From the NCBI RefSeq assembly GCF_000835495.1, contig NW_015622546.1, forward strand, positions 1,862,883 to 1,926,882: a DNA stretch of 64,000 nt, in the 5' to 3' direction. The DNA is from Cladophialophora immunda (taxonomy: Eukaryota; Ascomycota; Eurotiomycetes; Chaetothyriales; Herpotrichiellaceae). A program made the position numbers and the translations under genes. The notes beneath the pieces were generated by a model that worked only from the letters and a program-made list of their open reading frames with translations, was not told the origin of the DNA and did no database searches. Below, piece by piece: positions 32,452-43,988 of this stretch; within the stretch, counting starts at the first letter, position 1; each line of letters begins with the position of its first letter.

Positions 32452-34524
32452 ATGGAGGCCTGTGCATTCAAAAATCCCACAGTCGACCTCGACCAGCCTC
32501 ACGAGGTATTTCACCACCAGGACGATGTTAGAGGTGCTTTTGATACGCTGCCGGAGACACCTGCAGCTCCACCGAAACACCTACACCCATTGGAGACATA
32601 CCAGCCTACCGCTGATGGACGAAACTTGAACGTTGTTCAAAAGTCTGGAGAATTGCGAGGAGGGGCGGATCGTCATTTGCCGACGGTCGAACACAGCTTT
32701 CCATCGTCTTCTGCGCTAACGATAGGCCTCGCGGCTTCTCTCAATGATCAATCAGCGCCGACTGTCTTGAGGCAAGGCATCACTTCGTCATTTCGACGAC
32801 TATTCGGCTCATTCAAGTCATCTGTTGGAGGAACGTCAAGTGAGGGAAGCTTGCTGAGCCGGCAACAGTCACGATATGCTAGCACCACCGACACCAACGC
32901 CACTACACCTACCTCTCTTGTCACAACCTCCAATCTCATGTCAATACAGAGGCTCGTTGCCGATCCAGATATGCCTATAGAGACATCAATCGCAGAATTG
33001 TGGACATCGAGGATACAAAACCGGCTGTATTGTGAACTCGAGAAGCATGTTGTCGAAGCGTCGTGGATATTAGAACTGTTGATGGTTGGTGAAAACCAGA
33101 ACAAGCTCAAACCGACAATAGTCATCACATGCCGAACAGACCGAGCTCGAAAAGAAATTAAAAAGGTTTGCAAAGAGCTAAAATGGCTCAAGCGACTATG
33201 CAGCGAGAATGACCTGCGAGTAGTTGCACATGTTCAGCAATTTGTGTTGAACGGAAGAGTCATAAATGGCAACACTGCATGTTCCGTGAAAAGGTCATGC
33301 GTAGTCGAAATCCCGCAGGGAGCCAGGACGTTTTGCGGTCAAAGGGTTCAGGTTTTCTCCGAAGCTGGGAATGAGGTTGGCTCTTGCACATTCGGGGGTC
33401 TGGTGACGATCGGACACATCGTGTACGGAATTACCGCAGGCCACCCGTTCATCACGGGCGGTGGCGATGACTCAGATGCTGCTGAAATCATGGGTGGAGA
33501 GGATGTCGACAATGAGAGCTCATTCGAGTCGGAGGATCCATTCATCTCTTTTGACAGCGACGATGAAGAGGATACATCTTCAATATCTGCAGGCGACAAC
33601 GGCAACCCCAACCCGACAGGGACAAAAGTAATAGCCAGAGATTCGGTCGAAGCGGACAGTGCAAATGTGCAGCAGCTAGCTCCAGCCTCAAGGCCACGCA
33701 TGCCTCCAGAGTGTCTTGACCGGTTCCACCACATCAACACTGAAAGCGGATCGGAGCCTACATTGATAGCTTCTTCGGTCAACAGACGCCCCATGACCCC
33801 GGATATTTGGCCCACGGCACACACCTCGATTCCAGGTCTTCAGCTTCAACAACCATGCCAACACCGTGAGCACGAGATGGACGATCCGCACAGAGAACTT
33901 CGAGCAGCTACCGTCTCAGTAGCAGGTGATTTCAACCAGTTCCCACTTCAAGAGTTAAAGATGGAGGCAGACTGTGCTCTTATTGATGTTTCGAGCTGGC
34001 CTGACCTCCTGCCAAATGCGATATGTTTCAGAGATCCTCGTCGGGATATCCTCATTGAGGGAGCTGTGGAGCAGACAGACAATGTGAATGGCGAAGTGAC
34101 CGTTATCGCAGCCGAAATTGGGCCACAATATGGTGTCCTTTCAGCCTTGAGGTCCATCCTGAAGATAGGGAAATCGGTATTTGAGGTGCGCCGTGTCAGC
34201 CTCGAACGCAACCTGCCGCGCGGTGTCTCGGGCGCCTGGGTCGTCAATGACAAACTCGTTTGTGGCCACATCATCGCCTCGCGATCTGACGCACCATGGG
34301 CGTATATGGTATCTATCGACTCCCTTCTAGACAGTATCAAGGGAGTTAAAGCTGCCGGAAGCGTTCAAATACCTCGTCCGGAAATCGTGCAAAGAGCCCA
34401 CAAGACGACGTCTCGGTGTGTGAAGCAAACAGTGACGGCTGAGAGGCAGAGATGTGGACCTTCAAGCAGCGCTCTTCACACTGTCCACGAGGAAGATTTT
34501 ATGCGGCAACCGCGCCATTTTTGA
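32452..34524 (+). CDS. Protein with C-terminal trypsin-like serine protease fold
   Basis: A 690-residue protein from the first in-frame ATG (32452). Residues 1-170 are polar and low in order. Residues about 170-310 form a folded Arg/Lys-rich domain (IAELWTSRIQNRLYCELEKHV, CRTDRARKEIKKVCKELKWL). From about 315 a chymotrypsin-fold pattern appears: GGLVTIGHIVYGITAGH (candidate catalytic His331), DCALIDV (candidate Asp507) and LPRGVSGAWVVNDKLVCGHIIAS (candidate Ser593 in GxSG). A long acidic, disordered insert (about 345-490) separates His from Asp. There is no signal peptide, so it is presumably intracellular. Fungal proteases of this shape occur as stand-alone proteins and as effector domains of NLR-like receptors. 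Activity is inference; Val replaces the usual Asp in GDSG. Confidence 0.72.
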   Translation: MEACAFKNPTVDLDQPHEVFHHQDDVRGAFDTLPETPAAPPKHLHPLETYQPTADGRNLNVVQKSGELRGGADRHLPTVEHSFPSSSALTIGLAASLNDQSAPTVLRQGITSSFRRLFGSFKSSVGGTSSEGSLLSRQQSRYASTTDTNATTPTSLVTTSNLMSIQRLVADPDMPIETSIAELWTSRIQNRLYCELEKHVVEASWILELLMVGENQNKLKPTIVITCRTDRARKEIKKVCKELKWLKRLCSENDLRVVAHVQQFVLNGRVINGNTACSVKRSCVVEIPQGARTFCGQRVQVFSEAGNEVGSCTFGGLVTIGHIVYGITAGHPFITGGGDDSDAAEIMGGEDVDNESSFESEDPFISFDSDDEEDTSSISAGDNGNPNPTGTKVIARDSVEADSANVQQLAPASRPRMPPECLDRFHHINTESGSEPTLIASSVNRRPMTPDIWPTAHTSIPGLQLQQPCQHREHEMDDPHRELRAATVSVAGDFNQFPLQELKMEADCALIDVSSWPDLLPNAICFRDPRRDILIEGAVEQTDNVNGEVTVIAAEIGPQYGVLSALRSILKIGKSVFEVRRVSLERNLPRGVSGAWVVNDKLVCGHIIASRSDAPWAYMVSIDSLLDSIKGVKAAGSVQIPRPEIVQRAHKTTSRCVKQTVTAERQRCGPSSSALHTVHEEDFMRQPRHF

Positions 34525-35349
34525 GCTGAAAAGATGAGGAGAGTGCCATGCAACCAGGCCTCACAGCAGTCGATTTCGGTCTCGAAGTTTGAGATGCGAA
34601 ACCAAGGACCGTCCCATGCTTTAGAGAAACGCACAGGATTGTCGGCAGCAAGGGTCCCATCTCACCAGGGAAAGATTTGGAGTGCTACGGTAGCCAGAAA
34701 GTCACCCCTTTCGAATATGCTGTGATTGCGTAGTTGTCTGAAGTCGCTTGTTTACCGTACAATGTTCTTTCCGCCATGGTATAGTTTGTCAGCCAACATA
34801 GGGCTCCTTGAGAACGAGGAGACGAAGGTAGATACAGGAAGCAGGCAAAAGCGACCCCGTCCCACTGGAACCAAAGGTAGATTGGTGTTCCGAAGAAGCC
34901 TTTCTGAAGACTCTGGTGTGTCTGGCTAGGTCCTTGGTTGTCGGGGTCATGGTCTGGGGATAATATCGTGGCTGTTCAAGTAAGACAACGGTAGCGGAGT
35001 GAACTCAGTCTTGTATGCCGCAAGACTGATGCTGTATAGATATCGCAGGAGGAGGCAGATCACCACTTGGGCCTCGTGATCATTACGGGAAGGCTGCTGA
35101 ATGCTAGGGATCAACGGGGTCGTTGTTGGAGTTGGAGTAAGAAAGTGACTTTCCGACCAAATCACGGCACGATCCGTACAAGCGCATTTTCTCGCAGGTC
35201 GCAGGGCATTGCAGGGCTAGTTTCAACTTCCTGCACTCTGACCTCAACTCCCTGATGTCAGAATGCGCTCCCTCTCATCTCGAGAGGCCCATTCTTCTCT
35301 ATCATTAGCGAGACCACTCGGACACCTGGACTGATCACGTTTCAGTGTC
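34525..35349. other. Intergenic, no supported gene
   Basis: 3' flank of the protease-like gene and promoter of the acyltransferase. Only short frames without motifs. Confidence 0.5.
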
Positions 35350-37023
35350 ATGGATGACGAGCCTAGACATGCCATTCAGAGAACACAAGCTCAAAGGTGA
35401 CTCCAAGTGAGATAGAATGGTCGACTAACGCGCTCCTCTTTCAGCTTGCAAGCCGCCGTACTGCAGGGAATGGCTTTCGAACCACTGCAGTGGCTTCGAT
35501 CACTGCACGACTCGATTTTAGACCCGACTCCTCGAGCTGGTCTTCACCCAATTCCCGGCACCAAATCGCTGACCTTTACAAGCGCTATCCTTCCGCCTCT
35601 GATCTACTACCTGGCGCTCCTCCTTCTCGCCCCTCCGCCGCCGCCGGCGGTCGATAGCCTTGTTGTGAAGACTTTCCGGAACTGTCTCGCCCTGGTTGCT
35701 GGAGTGCTATTCTTTCGCCTGCCCCTCGAATACCATGTCCCGCAGAGCATTGGTTTGACCTACCAGCTGGGCCTTGTTGGTCTGTACGGTGGATGCAGGG
35801 TCCTTGACGCATTCTTCATAAGCCCATACTTGTTTGGACACATTCCGCGGAGGGTCAAATATCATCACCGTCGTCGAATGGACGCTGTTGGGCCAGTGGC
35901 ACAAGTCGAAGAGAAGGAATGGACAAATGGAGGAGTCGTCGATCCTTTCCATCATAATGGTGATTCTCAAGAGGATATCTCTCAGAGGGCAAGTAACGGT
36001 GGTATTTCAGGAGTCACAGAACAAAATCCATACCCTGCCAGCCCTCGTGCTTCTGCTATGCGGTCTGCTCTTCGCAGATCCATCTCCGGACCTGACCCGG
36101 TACCTGTCTTAGAGACAGCAACCACAGAAATTGGGTGGCCAACGACTCTTCTGGACCGCGCGGCATGGGCTCTTGAACTTGAACTCTCCATGCGTGGCAT
36201 TGGCTTCACTTGGACTACTGCAGATGTGCGGCACACTCGCAAAACCTGGCTCCCCACCGTCCGCAACCGGGTTCACAGCGTATTTGTCCATGTCATGCCC
36301 GTTCTCCTCGTCAGCTGGGCCATTATCAGAACTGTGTATGTACGTCACCTCATGCCAATACAAGATGCGCCCTGGGACATGTATTCTGCATATGACCTGT
36401 TCGACCACCGTATACCGATGGGGTGTCAACTGCTTTTGACGGCTGCACTCGGAGCATTCCTTATGGCCGCGTTCTCCTTCGGGCATTCTCTGTTCGCGAT
36501 CATGCTTAATCCGCTTGCACCAAACCCACTCGCCTTCTTTCCTCCGCTGTACACGACAAGGCCATGGCAAATTACGAGTGTACGGAAGTTCTGGAGTTTC
36601 GGTTGGCACCGACTGTTTGCGAGGCTGTTCCTGGTCTATGGAATATGGCCAGGGGAGTGGTTGGAACGAAAACTCTTGAGAAAAGGCCCGGATCAACCAG
36701 CCGACGTTGGCAAGGTCATTGGCGCTTTCTTGATTTCTGGATTCGTCCACAGCTTCTCTGTCCGCGGCGTCCTCGCAGGCGACTGGAGAATGGCAACTGG
36801 GGAGGCTCAGTTCTTCGCCTTGAACGGTGTCGCAGTCGTGCTGGAGGGCGTAGTTATTGAAGTTGTGCGTAGAGCTAGGAAGAGAAAAGGCCGGCCACGT
36901 CAAATGTGGTACGATCTCATTGTGGGAAGGATCTGGTGGATCGCGGTTCTGCTGTGGACAGGGAGGAATTTCGCGCGGGGTTGGGTCAAGTCAGGCCTCG
37001 TACGCGAGATGGCCTTTCTGTGA
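35350..37023 (+). CDS. Wax-synthase-domain membrane acyltransferase (MBOAT-like)
   Basis: A 47-nt first exon 35350-35396 (MDDEPRHAIQRTQAQ) is joined in phase to 35445-37023 through a 48-nt intron (GTGACT donor, GACTAAC branch, TTTCAG acceptor); 541 residues. The alternative start is the ATG at 35470. It has multiple membrane segments (LPPLIYYLALLLLAPPPPP, NCLALVAGVLFF, VHVMPVLLVSWAII, LLLTAALGAFLMAAF). The wax-synthase block is PWQITSVRKFWSFGWHRLFARLFLVYG followed by the candidate catalytic His in SGFVHSFSV. The family moves acyl groups from acyl-CoA onto an alcohol or hydroxyl (wax esters, or acetylation in some fungal metabolite pathways). A polar insert (about 145-235) sits between the membrane parts. 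The acceptor is not known. Confidence 0.87.
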
Positions 37024-38582
37024 GAGTACGTTGCGGGCGATATAGATCTATATGTATGTCACGCCGATAGAATCTCTACGCGAAGGAGCAAGAGAACATT
37101 AAACGAATGAAGATTTCCGCTGAAACGGGTCCTTGAAAGGGTGTCCCAATCCAGGAGCCCAGCAGCCCGAAGGCAGTCTAGGTATGAGTAGCCCACAATG
37201 GAAGAAGGTAAACACGGACTACAACAATGAAGGGAGGTGTAGAGAATATTTTGACTGCGCATAGGGCTACCGTATCCTGCACACTGCATCCGATTTGCGG
37301 GCGAAGGTTTCGGTTGGCCCTCACAAAGCCTATTGTGTCGTCGACCCCCATGCCTCCGATTGTTTGCCTCTAGCATCGATTCTTACTTCGATGACATCGA
37401 ACACCATCTACCCAACAATTACTCTGAGAAGTATATCCAAGCAAAAACAATCAACAGCTAGGATTCCCACCTGGTCACCCACGGTAGTACTAACTGGCCG
37501 GCATCAGGCTTAAGTACGGCTGAGCGAACGGGAAGCCCTGTTTTCCTGATCCTATGGTCGATTGCGAAGGAATATCTTCAACTACGATAGATAACCTTCG
37601 GCCGGCCTGGCGTTTGATTTCATTGAGACAGGTGTGGGACGAGGAGAGGTCAGAAAGGGACCTCAGGGCATTCCAAAAGGTGGAAGATACCGCGCTCTAG
37701 GCTCTCGTATCAAAGGAGGAAAAGGCCCTTCCAACAAGGCGCGGAATGAATCGACAGCTACAAGTACGTCTGCAGTCCCAGACCGGCTGGTCGGCATTGA
37801 ATGTCACCCCACGAGCGACTGCTGGGATCCATCTATGGTCACGAACATCGAAGCTGGCGGTGGCCCTTTGCTAATGACGCCGCCCGACTGCCAGAACTGG
37901 CTGCGAAGCCTCGTCGCGCCAGGCAAACAGGTCTGGGGATGTCGATGTGGGAGCACCAGCCAGCCAGTTTTAAGCGGTACCTGGTCCATCTGGGCCGGCT
38001 CGTGGGCCGTGTAGTTGTATGTCAATCTGAGTCCCCCAGGCGACGAGGCTCTCGACCTCCGCATTAAGCTCATCGCTCTAGAACCGAATCCTGCTCTGGT
38101 GTTGGCTTGAGGCCATGTGCATTTGCCTGTTGCGCCCCCGATAGTGAGAAGGCAACAACACACGTGGATTCTGGGGATGCACATTTCCGCTTCCCCAACC
38201 ACCCTCTGCCACGTTGCAACCTAGATGCCCCTCAGCTGCCTAAGCGCCATGGGGCTGAAATGCTCGGGCTGTAAGATTTACTGAGGCGTCTCGTTACAAT
38301 TCACCGTCCGTCCATCTACTCAGTACCTTTGTTGTAGTCGTTGATTCCGATATTGCCGCGACACGATTTCTCTTGACTTCTGGATACTGGATATCGAATA
38401 CTAAATACTACGGGTACCCTACTTGTTCATTATTTCTCCGTGTGGCACAGTCCACTGCGCACCCCCCAGCGAGGTCGCCCGCCCAATGAGAGAGTCTTCA
38501 CGCTTGCTGTCTCTGCGCTCCGTTCCAGCTGTTGGTCCTCGATTTGAAATAGCACTCTCTCCCTCCTCGATTGGCTTTCAAC
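37024..38582. other. Intergenic, 1.5 kb without a supported gene
   Basis: Short frames on both strands without motifs. The last 150 bp is pyrimidine-rich and likely the leader of the NACHT-ankyrin gene. Confidence 0.45.
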
Positions 38583-41500
38583 ATGAGCAACAAACTCCCT
38601 GATTCTGACCAGCAAAAGGGTATTTCGAAACCGGGTACACGCCAGACTAAGAAAGGTTTCAGGGACCGTTTTCTCAAAGCGATTCGGCCCGACTCGCCAC
38701 CTCCAGCTTCCCGGGTCAAAAGTATCCCCCGATCCTCACACCGTAAGGTGCTGCAAGGTCAAGGTGACAAGCACGCAGAAGATGCCCAGATCGCTAGTTC
38801 CTCTGCTTCGGCCGCGCCCGCAGAGGCAGAGCTGATCAATGTTCAAGATAGACAGAGGATGACAGTGGATTCATACAAAGACAAAGACATGTGGGCAAGA
38901 GCTGAAGAAGAATTGCGGAGAGACGCCCAGAAGCGCGAGAAAATGGAAAAATACGACCGTATCCTTGAAGATTATTTCGCATCTAAACTAAAGCCCATTG
39001 GGACCTTGGAGAGACGGGAACAATTTTTAGGCTTCCTCAGCTTGGAAATCGAAAAACTCAACAGGGCTGATAGCGAGATTCTGCCTACGAACAAGGCCAA
39101 ACGATTCTTCAGAAGTGCTGTCGAATCCATCATTGCCTCCAAGGGCATCATCACCGCAGCAACAGCTCCCTGTCTTCCTGCTTCAGTGGCATGTGCGGGT
39201 GTGGTGGTTCTTTTGTCGGTAAGTCTGCGACCAGGTCGAGTGGTGGATACTGAATTATTCCCAGTTCTGTGTTCAAGCTGCAGATCAGCGACACGTTCTT
39301 TTGGATGGCTTAAATGCCATCTCTGGCTCAATCCGTCGTCTTGCCGAGTACGAGGCTCTCCTCTCAAAGGACGACAATCAGCAAGTTGAAGAAGTCCAGA
39401 TCTTGATTACCGTTGCCTGCCGCAATATTATTGAATTTCAAACCCGGGCAGTCTGTTTTCTGCAGCTCAACCCAGTCGAGAGCAAAATCCGCAACATGTT
39501 TAAGTGGGATAGATGGGATGAGTTGCTGTTGGCAATCAAAGACGCCGAAGCCAAGATTCAAGGTTGCGCAGAGAGAAAGAGCCTGAACGTCATTTGCAAT
39601 ATCTTTAACAAGCTTGACGAAGTCAAGACTGAGCTTAGAGGTACAATAGACGAAGGTTTCTCGAAGGTGGCAGCGACACAGGAGGCAATCGCTCGGAAAA
39701 AAAGTGCGAGTACTTTCCTCCGGCTCTTGTACAACAAGGCATGTCCCTATGAGGGCAGCAAAAACAGAAACCGTGAGCGAGTCACAGGTACATGCGATTG
39801 GTTCACCGATCACGACTTGTTCAAGGGGTGGAATTCGCCAACAGAGAATATTCACAAGACGTCAGGTGTTCTCTACGTCACAGCAGATCCGGGCTGTGGC
39901 AAGTCTGTTCTATCCAGGTATCTTGTCGACCAGATCCTTCCTGACGACGGGCGAACGGTGTGCTACTTCTTCTTCAAGGATGACTTTGAGGACCAGAAGA
40001 GCTCCCTTAACGCCGTCTGCACTCTCCTCCATCAGCTTTTTGATCTGAATCCCCACCTTCTGACGGACACCGTTCTTTCCAGGCATGATGGCCGAGGGGA
40101 AAAGTTTGTCGAGTCGTTTCCTGAGCTATGGAATACATTTGTCGATGCAGCTAGCTGCCGAGAGACTGTTTGTGTAATCGATGCTCTTGACGAATGCCGA
40201 GACTCCGACAGGAGAGAGCTTATTGACGCCATCACTGGAACTCAGGTCCCCAATTTGAAGTTCTTGGTAACCAGTCGACCATACGAGCACATACGCCGTG
40301 AAGTCTGTCGCAAAAGGAATACTCAAATCCCATTGATTCACCTACAGGGGGATCGTGGACCCACAGCAGACGCGATTGTACAGGAGATTAGGCTGGTTGT
40401 GGAAAGCCGGGTTGATGAAACCGCGGACCTTTTCAACCTAGAACCTGATGAGCGGGAACTAATGAAAACCCAACTGGAGTCTGTTCCAAACAGAACTTAT
40501 CTGTGGATCACTCTCGTTTTCGATGGCTTGATGGACAGCAAACGTGGCCTCGACAAAAGCGACATTATGGATTTAACAAGGAAGCTCCCACAGTCCGCTA
40601 ACGATGCTTATGAGAAGATCTTGATGAAATCCCTGGATCCTGGAGAGGCAAGGAGACTTTTGCATGTCATCTTAGCCGCAAAAAGACCGTTGTCTCTAAC
40701 GGAGATGTCGATTGCAATGGCATTCAAAGGTGTAGACTGCGAACGACAGCGTACCTCTGCCGAAGGCAGGATCATACCAGAGAGCAGAATGAGGGGACAT
40801 CTTCGAGATATTTGTGGTCTTTTCGTCGCCGTCGTCGATAACAAAGTCTACTTGCTCCACCAGACGGCAAGAGAATTCTTAATCCGAGATACAACAAAAG
40901 ATACGGCTGAGGAGTGGGAAGCTCTCGAGCTTTCCGGAGACGCCCGCACGGAAGATGGTCCTGGATCATACCTCTGGAAGCATTCCATAGATCCGGCAGA
41001 CTGCAACTCGGTTCTAGCAGAAACATGTATCCAGTACCTGCTGTCGGAATTAGTGAAGAAAAATGCTTCAATGCTCGAATACTCAGCCACCTACTGGGCA
41101 GATCACTACCGCCAGTCAAAGGAAGGTTATCAGGAGGCAGCAAAAGGACTGACACGGAATCTCTGTCTGCCATCCGAAACACGCACAACGTGGACTGAAC
41201 TGCATAACAAGCACCACCCCAACAATATTACCATTCCTATGACCGGGTCCCCACTATGTCTGGTATCCGCTCTGGGACTCGAGAAAACTGTAAAGATGTT
41301 TTTGGATGATCAGGACTCTGCTAGCGGCCATCTTCAAAACGGAATTGACTCGAAGGACCGTGAGAAGGGTCGGACACCACTCATGTGGGCGGCTGCAAGT
41401 GGGTTTGTGGCTGTGGTCAAGCTACTACTCGAGAAGGAGGCTAATCTAGAGGTTAAGGATTATAATAGCCGGACGCCTCTCTCAAATGCTGCCTACTACG

Positions 41501-42453
41501 GACATGAGACGGTGGTCAAGCTACTACTCGAGAAGGGGGCTGACCTAGAGGTCCAGGATAAAATTGGCCGGACACCTCTCTCATGGGCCGCCTGTGACGG
41601 AAATGAGGTAGTGGTCAAGCTGCTACTCGAGAAGGGGGCTGACCTAGAGGTTAAGGATGATATTGGCCGGACGCCTCTCTCAAATGCCGCCTTCTACGGA
41701 AATGAGACGGTGGTCAAGCTGCTACTCGAGAAGGGGGCTAACCTAGAGGTTAAGGATGATAGTTGCCGGACNNNNNNNNNNNNNNNNNNNNNNNNNNNNN
41801 NNNNNNNNNNNNNNNNNNNNNNNNNNNNNNNNNNNNNNNNNNNNNNNNNNNNNNNNNNNNNNNNNNNNNNNNNNNNNNNNNNNNNNNNNNNNNNNNNNNN
41901 NNNNNNNNNNNNNNNNNNNNNNNNNNNNNNNNNNNNNNNNNNNNNNNNNNNNNNNNNNNNNNNNNNNNNNNNNNNNNNNNNNNNNNNNNNNNNNNNNNNN
42001 NNNNNNNNNNNNNNNNNNNNNNNNNNNNNNNNNNNNNNNNNNNNNNNNNNNNNNNNNNNNNNNNNNNNNNNNNNNNNNNNNNNNNNNNNNNNNNNNNNNN
42101 NNNNNNNNNNNNNNNNNNNNNNNNNNNNNNNNNNNNNNNNNNNNNNNNNNNNNNTTAAGGACGATAATGGCCGGACGCCTCTCTTATGGGCCGCCTACTT
42201 CGGACATAAGGCGGTGGTTAAGTTACTACTCGAGAAGGGGGCTGACCTAGAGGTTAAGGATAATGATGGCGAGACGCCGCTATCAATAGCTGTAAAGGAG
42301 AGGGAGGAAGCGACAGCTACGCTACTACTCGAGAAGGGGGCTGACCTAGAGGTTAAGGATGATAATGGCCGGACGCTGCTATCAATAGCTCGAGAGGAGG
42401 GGTACGAAGCGATGGTCAAGCTGCTACTCGAGAAGGGAGCCAATGTAGTTTAA
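38583..42453 (+). CDS. NLR-type receptor: helical N-terminal domain, NACHT NTPase, ankyrin repeats (assembly gap inside)
   Basis: Exons 38583-39218 and 39265-42453, intron 46 nt (GTAAGT...TTCCCAG); about 1274 residues if the gap length is right. An N-terminal polar stretch is followed by an alpha-helical domain (about 80-320) like the fungal STAND N-terminal domains that carry the effector or partner function. NACHT: Walker A ADPGCGKSVLSRYL (Lys425), Walker B VCVIDALDEC (Asp518) and the sensor-like TSRPY. Then comes a winged-helix/linker region (LLHQTAREFLIRDT). From about residue 910 there are ankyrin repeats of 33 residues (GRTPLSWAA..G.E.VVKLLLEKGADLEVKD), at least seven visible plus those lost in the gap. 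Such STAND proteins sense non-self or damage and trigger incompatibility-type cell death in fungi. The repeats are nearly identical at DNA level. Confidence 0.92.
41361..42447 (+). repeat. Near-identical 99-bp tandem repeats coding ankyrin units
   Basis: The unit is 99 bp (33 residues). The consensus core LLEKGADLEVKD recurs with almost no DNA change, while differences cluster at the residues between LS and VVKLL (NAAYYGHET, WAACDGNEV, NAAFYGNET, WAAYFGHKA), the exposed face of ankyrin repeats. The last two units (SIAVKEREEATATL, SIAREEGYEAMV) are more diverged. The pattern fits repeat homogenisation with selection on surface positions. Confidence 0.88.
41772..42154. other. Assembly gap (383 N)
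   Basis: 383 unknown bases inside the ankyrin repeat array. The spacing from the matching TTAAGG landmark before the gap (41750) to the one after it (42155) is 405 bp, which keeps the frame and would hold four 99-bp units plus 9 bp. The true number of repeats is not known, because near-identical repeats collapse in short-read assembly. Confidence 0.97.
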
Positions 42454-42933
42454 TAGTCGCAGCTCGGCTTCGGGAATCAGGTCGATGAGGTTTCGTCAGG
42501 GCCGGAACGAGAGGCGAGGCTCGATCTCATCCCGCCTTGATACGTGCCCGCACTTTGGTGGGGGCCCATTATGTTAAGGTGGGTGGGTGGGTACGAGGTA
42601 CATATGTCATTCAGTTCTCCACACAAGCTCAGACCTAGGCAGTTCGGTAGTTGCATCTGGGGTTAGCTGACTCGCGAACCGTGACTCCCAGCGAGCTGAC
42701 GGCCGTGCACCCCGTACCCGTACCATGGTCCTCCTTATCTTTGGACCAGGCGAGGAGCGACCTGCGCTGTTGTAGGCGTCCGCTGACGTGAATCGCACAC
42801 AGGCCCCAAGCAGCGTTCACTCATCGTCAAGAGCTAAGCCGCTGGTGGAAACTGCAGGCTATCCGGCGGTTCTCCTCGAGATCGGCACTGATAGAGGTCC
42901 AGAATCGAGAAGACAAAACTCCAAGAAAGCATC
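42454..42933. other. Intergenic, no supported gene
   Basis: 3' flank of the receptor and promoter of the SDR gene; a GGTGGGTGGGTGGGT run sits near 42580-42594. No gene. Confidence 0.5.
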
Positions 42934-43988
42934 ATGGCGTTTGAGTTCCCCGACCACTATGGCCAGCGATTCACGCCGACACTCCACCACCAGGCGGAGG
43001 GGCCGACATTGCCAGAGAACAATCGCCGTTCGCCGTTCGTCGTGGTCGTTACTGGCGCGGGCAAGGGCCTAGGTGTCTACGTAAGTCACTCCCAGCATCG
43101 AGACTTGTTCTGCTTGTCTTCTTATATCTGCCCATCTCCGACTTCTGGCTGGACCCGATCAGGTTTTGACGTTCCTGGAAGATATCGCTCGCGTACGCGC
43201 GCGCCGGGGCGACCGGCATCTGCATCTCGAGTCGGACGCAGAGTGACCTCGACGCGCTGGAGAAGCGGTTGAAGGAGGTCAACCCGAAGCTGGAGGTCCT
43301 CTCGGTGATCTGTGACACGGCGAAACCCGAGGCGGTCAAGGCGCTCGCGGACCAGGTGCGCGGGAGGTGGAACGGGAGGTTGGACGTGGCCATTGCGAAC
43401 GCCGGGGTCATTTCCCAGTACCTCTACGACACGGACCCCCGGACCGGGGAAAAGACCAACCGGCGCCTGCCCCGGGGCATCATCGAGGACGACGACTTCC
43501 AGCGCGTCATCGACATCAACGTGCTGGGCAGCTACTACGTGGCCAAGTACTTCACGCCGCTGCTCGTCGCGCCGGAGAACCCGAGCACGGTCCGGGGCTA
43601 CGTCGTCCTCACCAGCCTGGCGTGCCAGCTGACCGAGAGCAGCTTCGTGCCCACGGCGTACAACGTGGCGAAGCTCGCCAACGTCCGCATGGTCGAACAC
43701 ATGGCCACGGACCACCGGGCCGAGGGCCTGTTGGCCTTTGCGGTGCACCCGGGCGCGGTCCTGACGCCGCAGACCGAGAACCATTCGACGCAGAAGGGCG
43801 ACGCCTGGGACACGCGCTTGACCGAGGACATCGGGCTGTGCGGCGGCTGGCTGACGTGGTTGACCCGCGAGAGGAGGGAGTGGTTGAGCGGGCGGTACCT
43901 CGCCGTGACGTGGGACGTGGACGAGCTGGAGGCCATGAAGGACGACATTGTACGCGAGGACAAGTTGAAGTTCAAGATGGCGGTTTAG
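42934..43988 (+). CDS. Short-chain dehydrogenase/reductase
   Basis: Exons 42934-43080 and 43182-43988, intron 101 nt (GTAAGT donor, GGAAG acceptor), 317 residues. The join falls inside the cofactor motif: VVVVTGAGKGLGVY-ISLAYARAGAT. TGAGKGLG (NAD(P) binding), the NAG motif in AIANAGVIS, a Ser in VLTSLACQ and the catalytic YNVAK (YxxxK) define a classical SDR. The substrate is unknown. The second exon is strongly GC-rich, so both strands and all frames look open here; the reverse frame at 43122-44045 is an artefact of that composition. The C-terminal RYLAVTWDVDELE is typical of a fungal subgroup of these enzymes. Confidence 0.9.

Noticed and set aside
41361..42447. Tandem array as CRISPR or satellite DNA
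   Set aside because: The 99-bp units stay in frame and code for canonical ankyrin repeats in a receptor gene.
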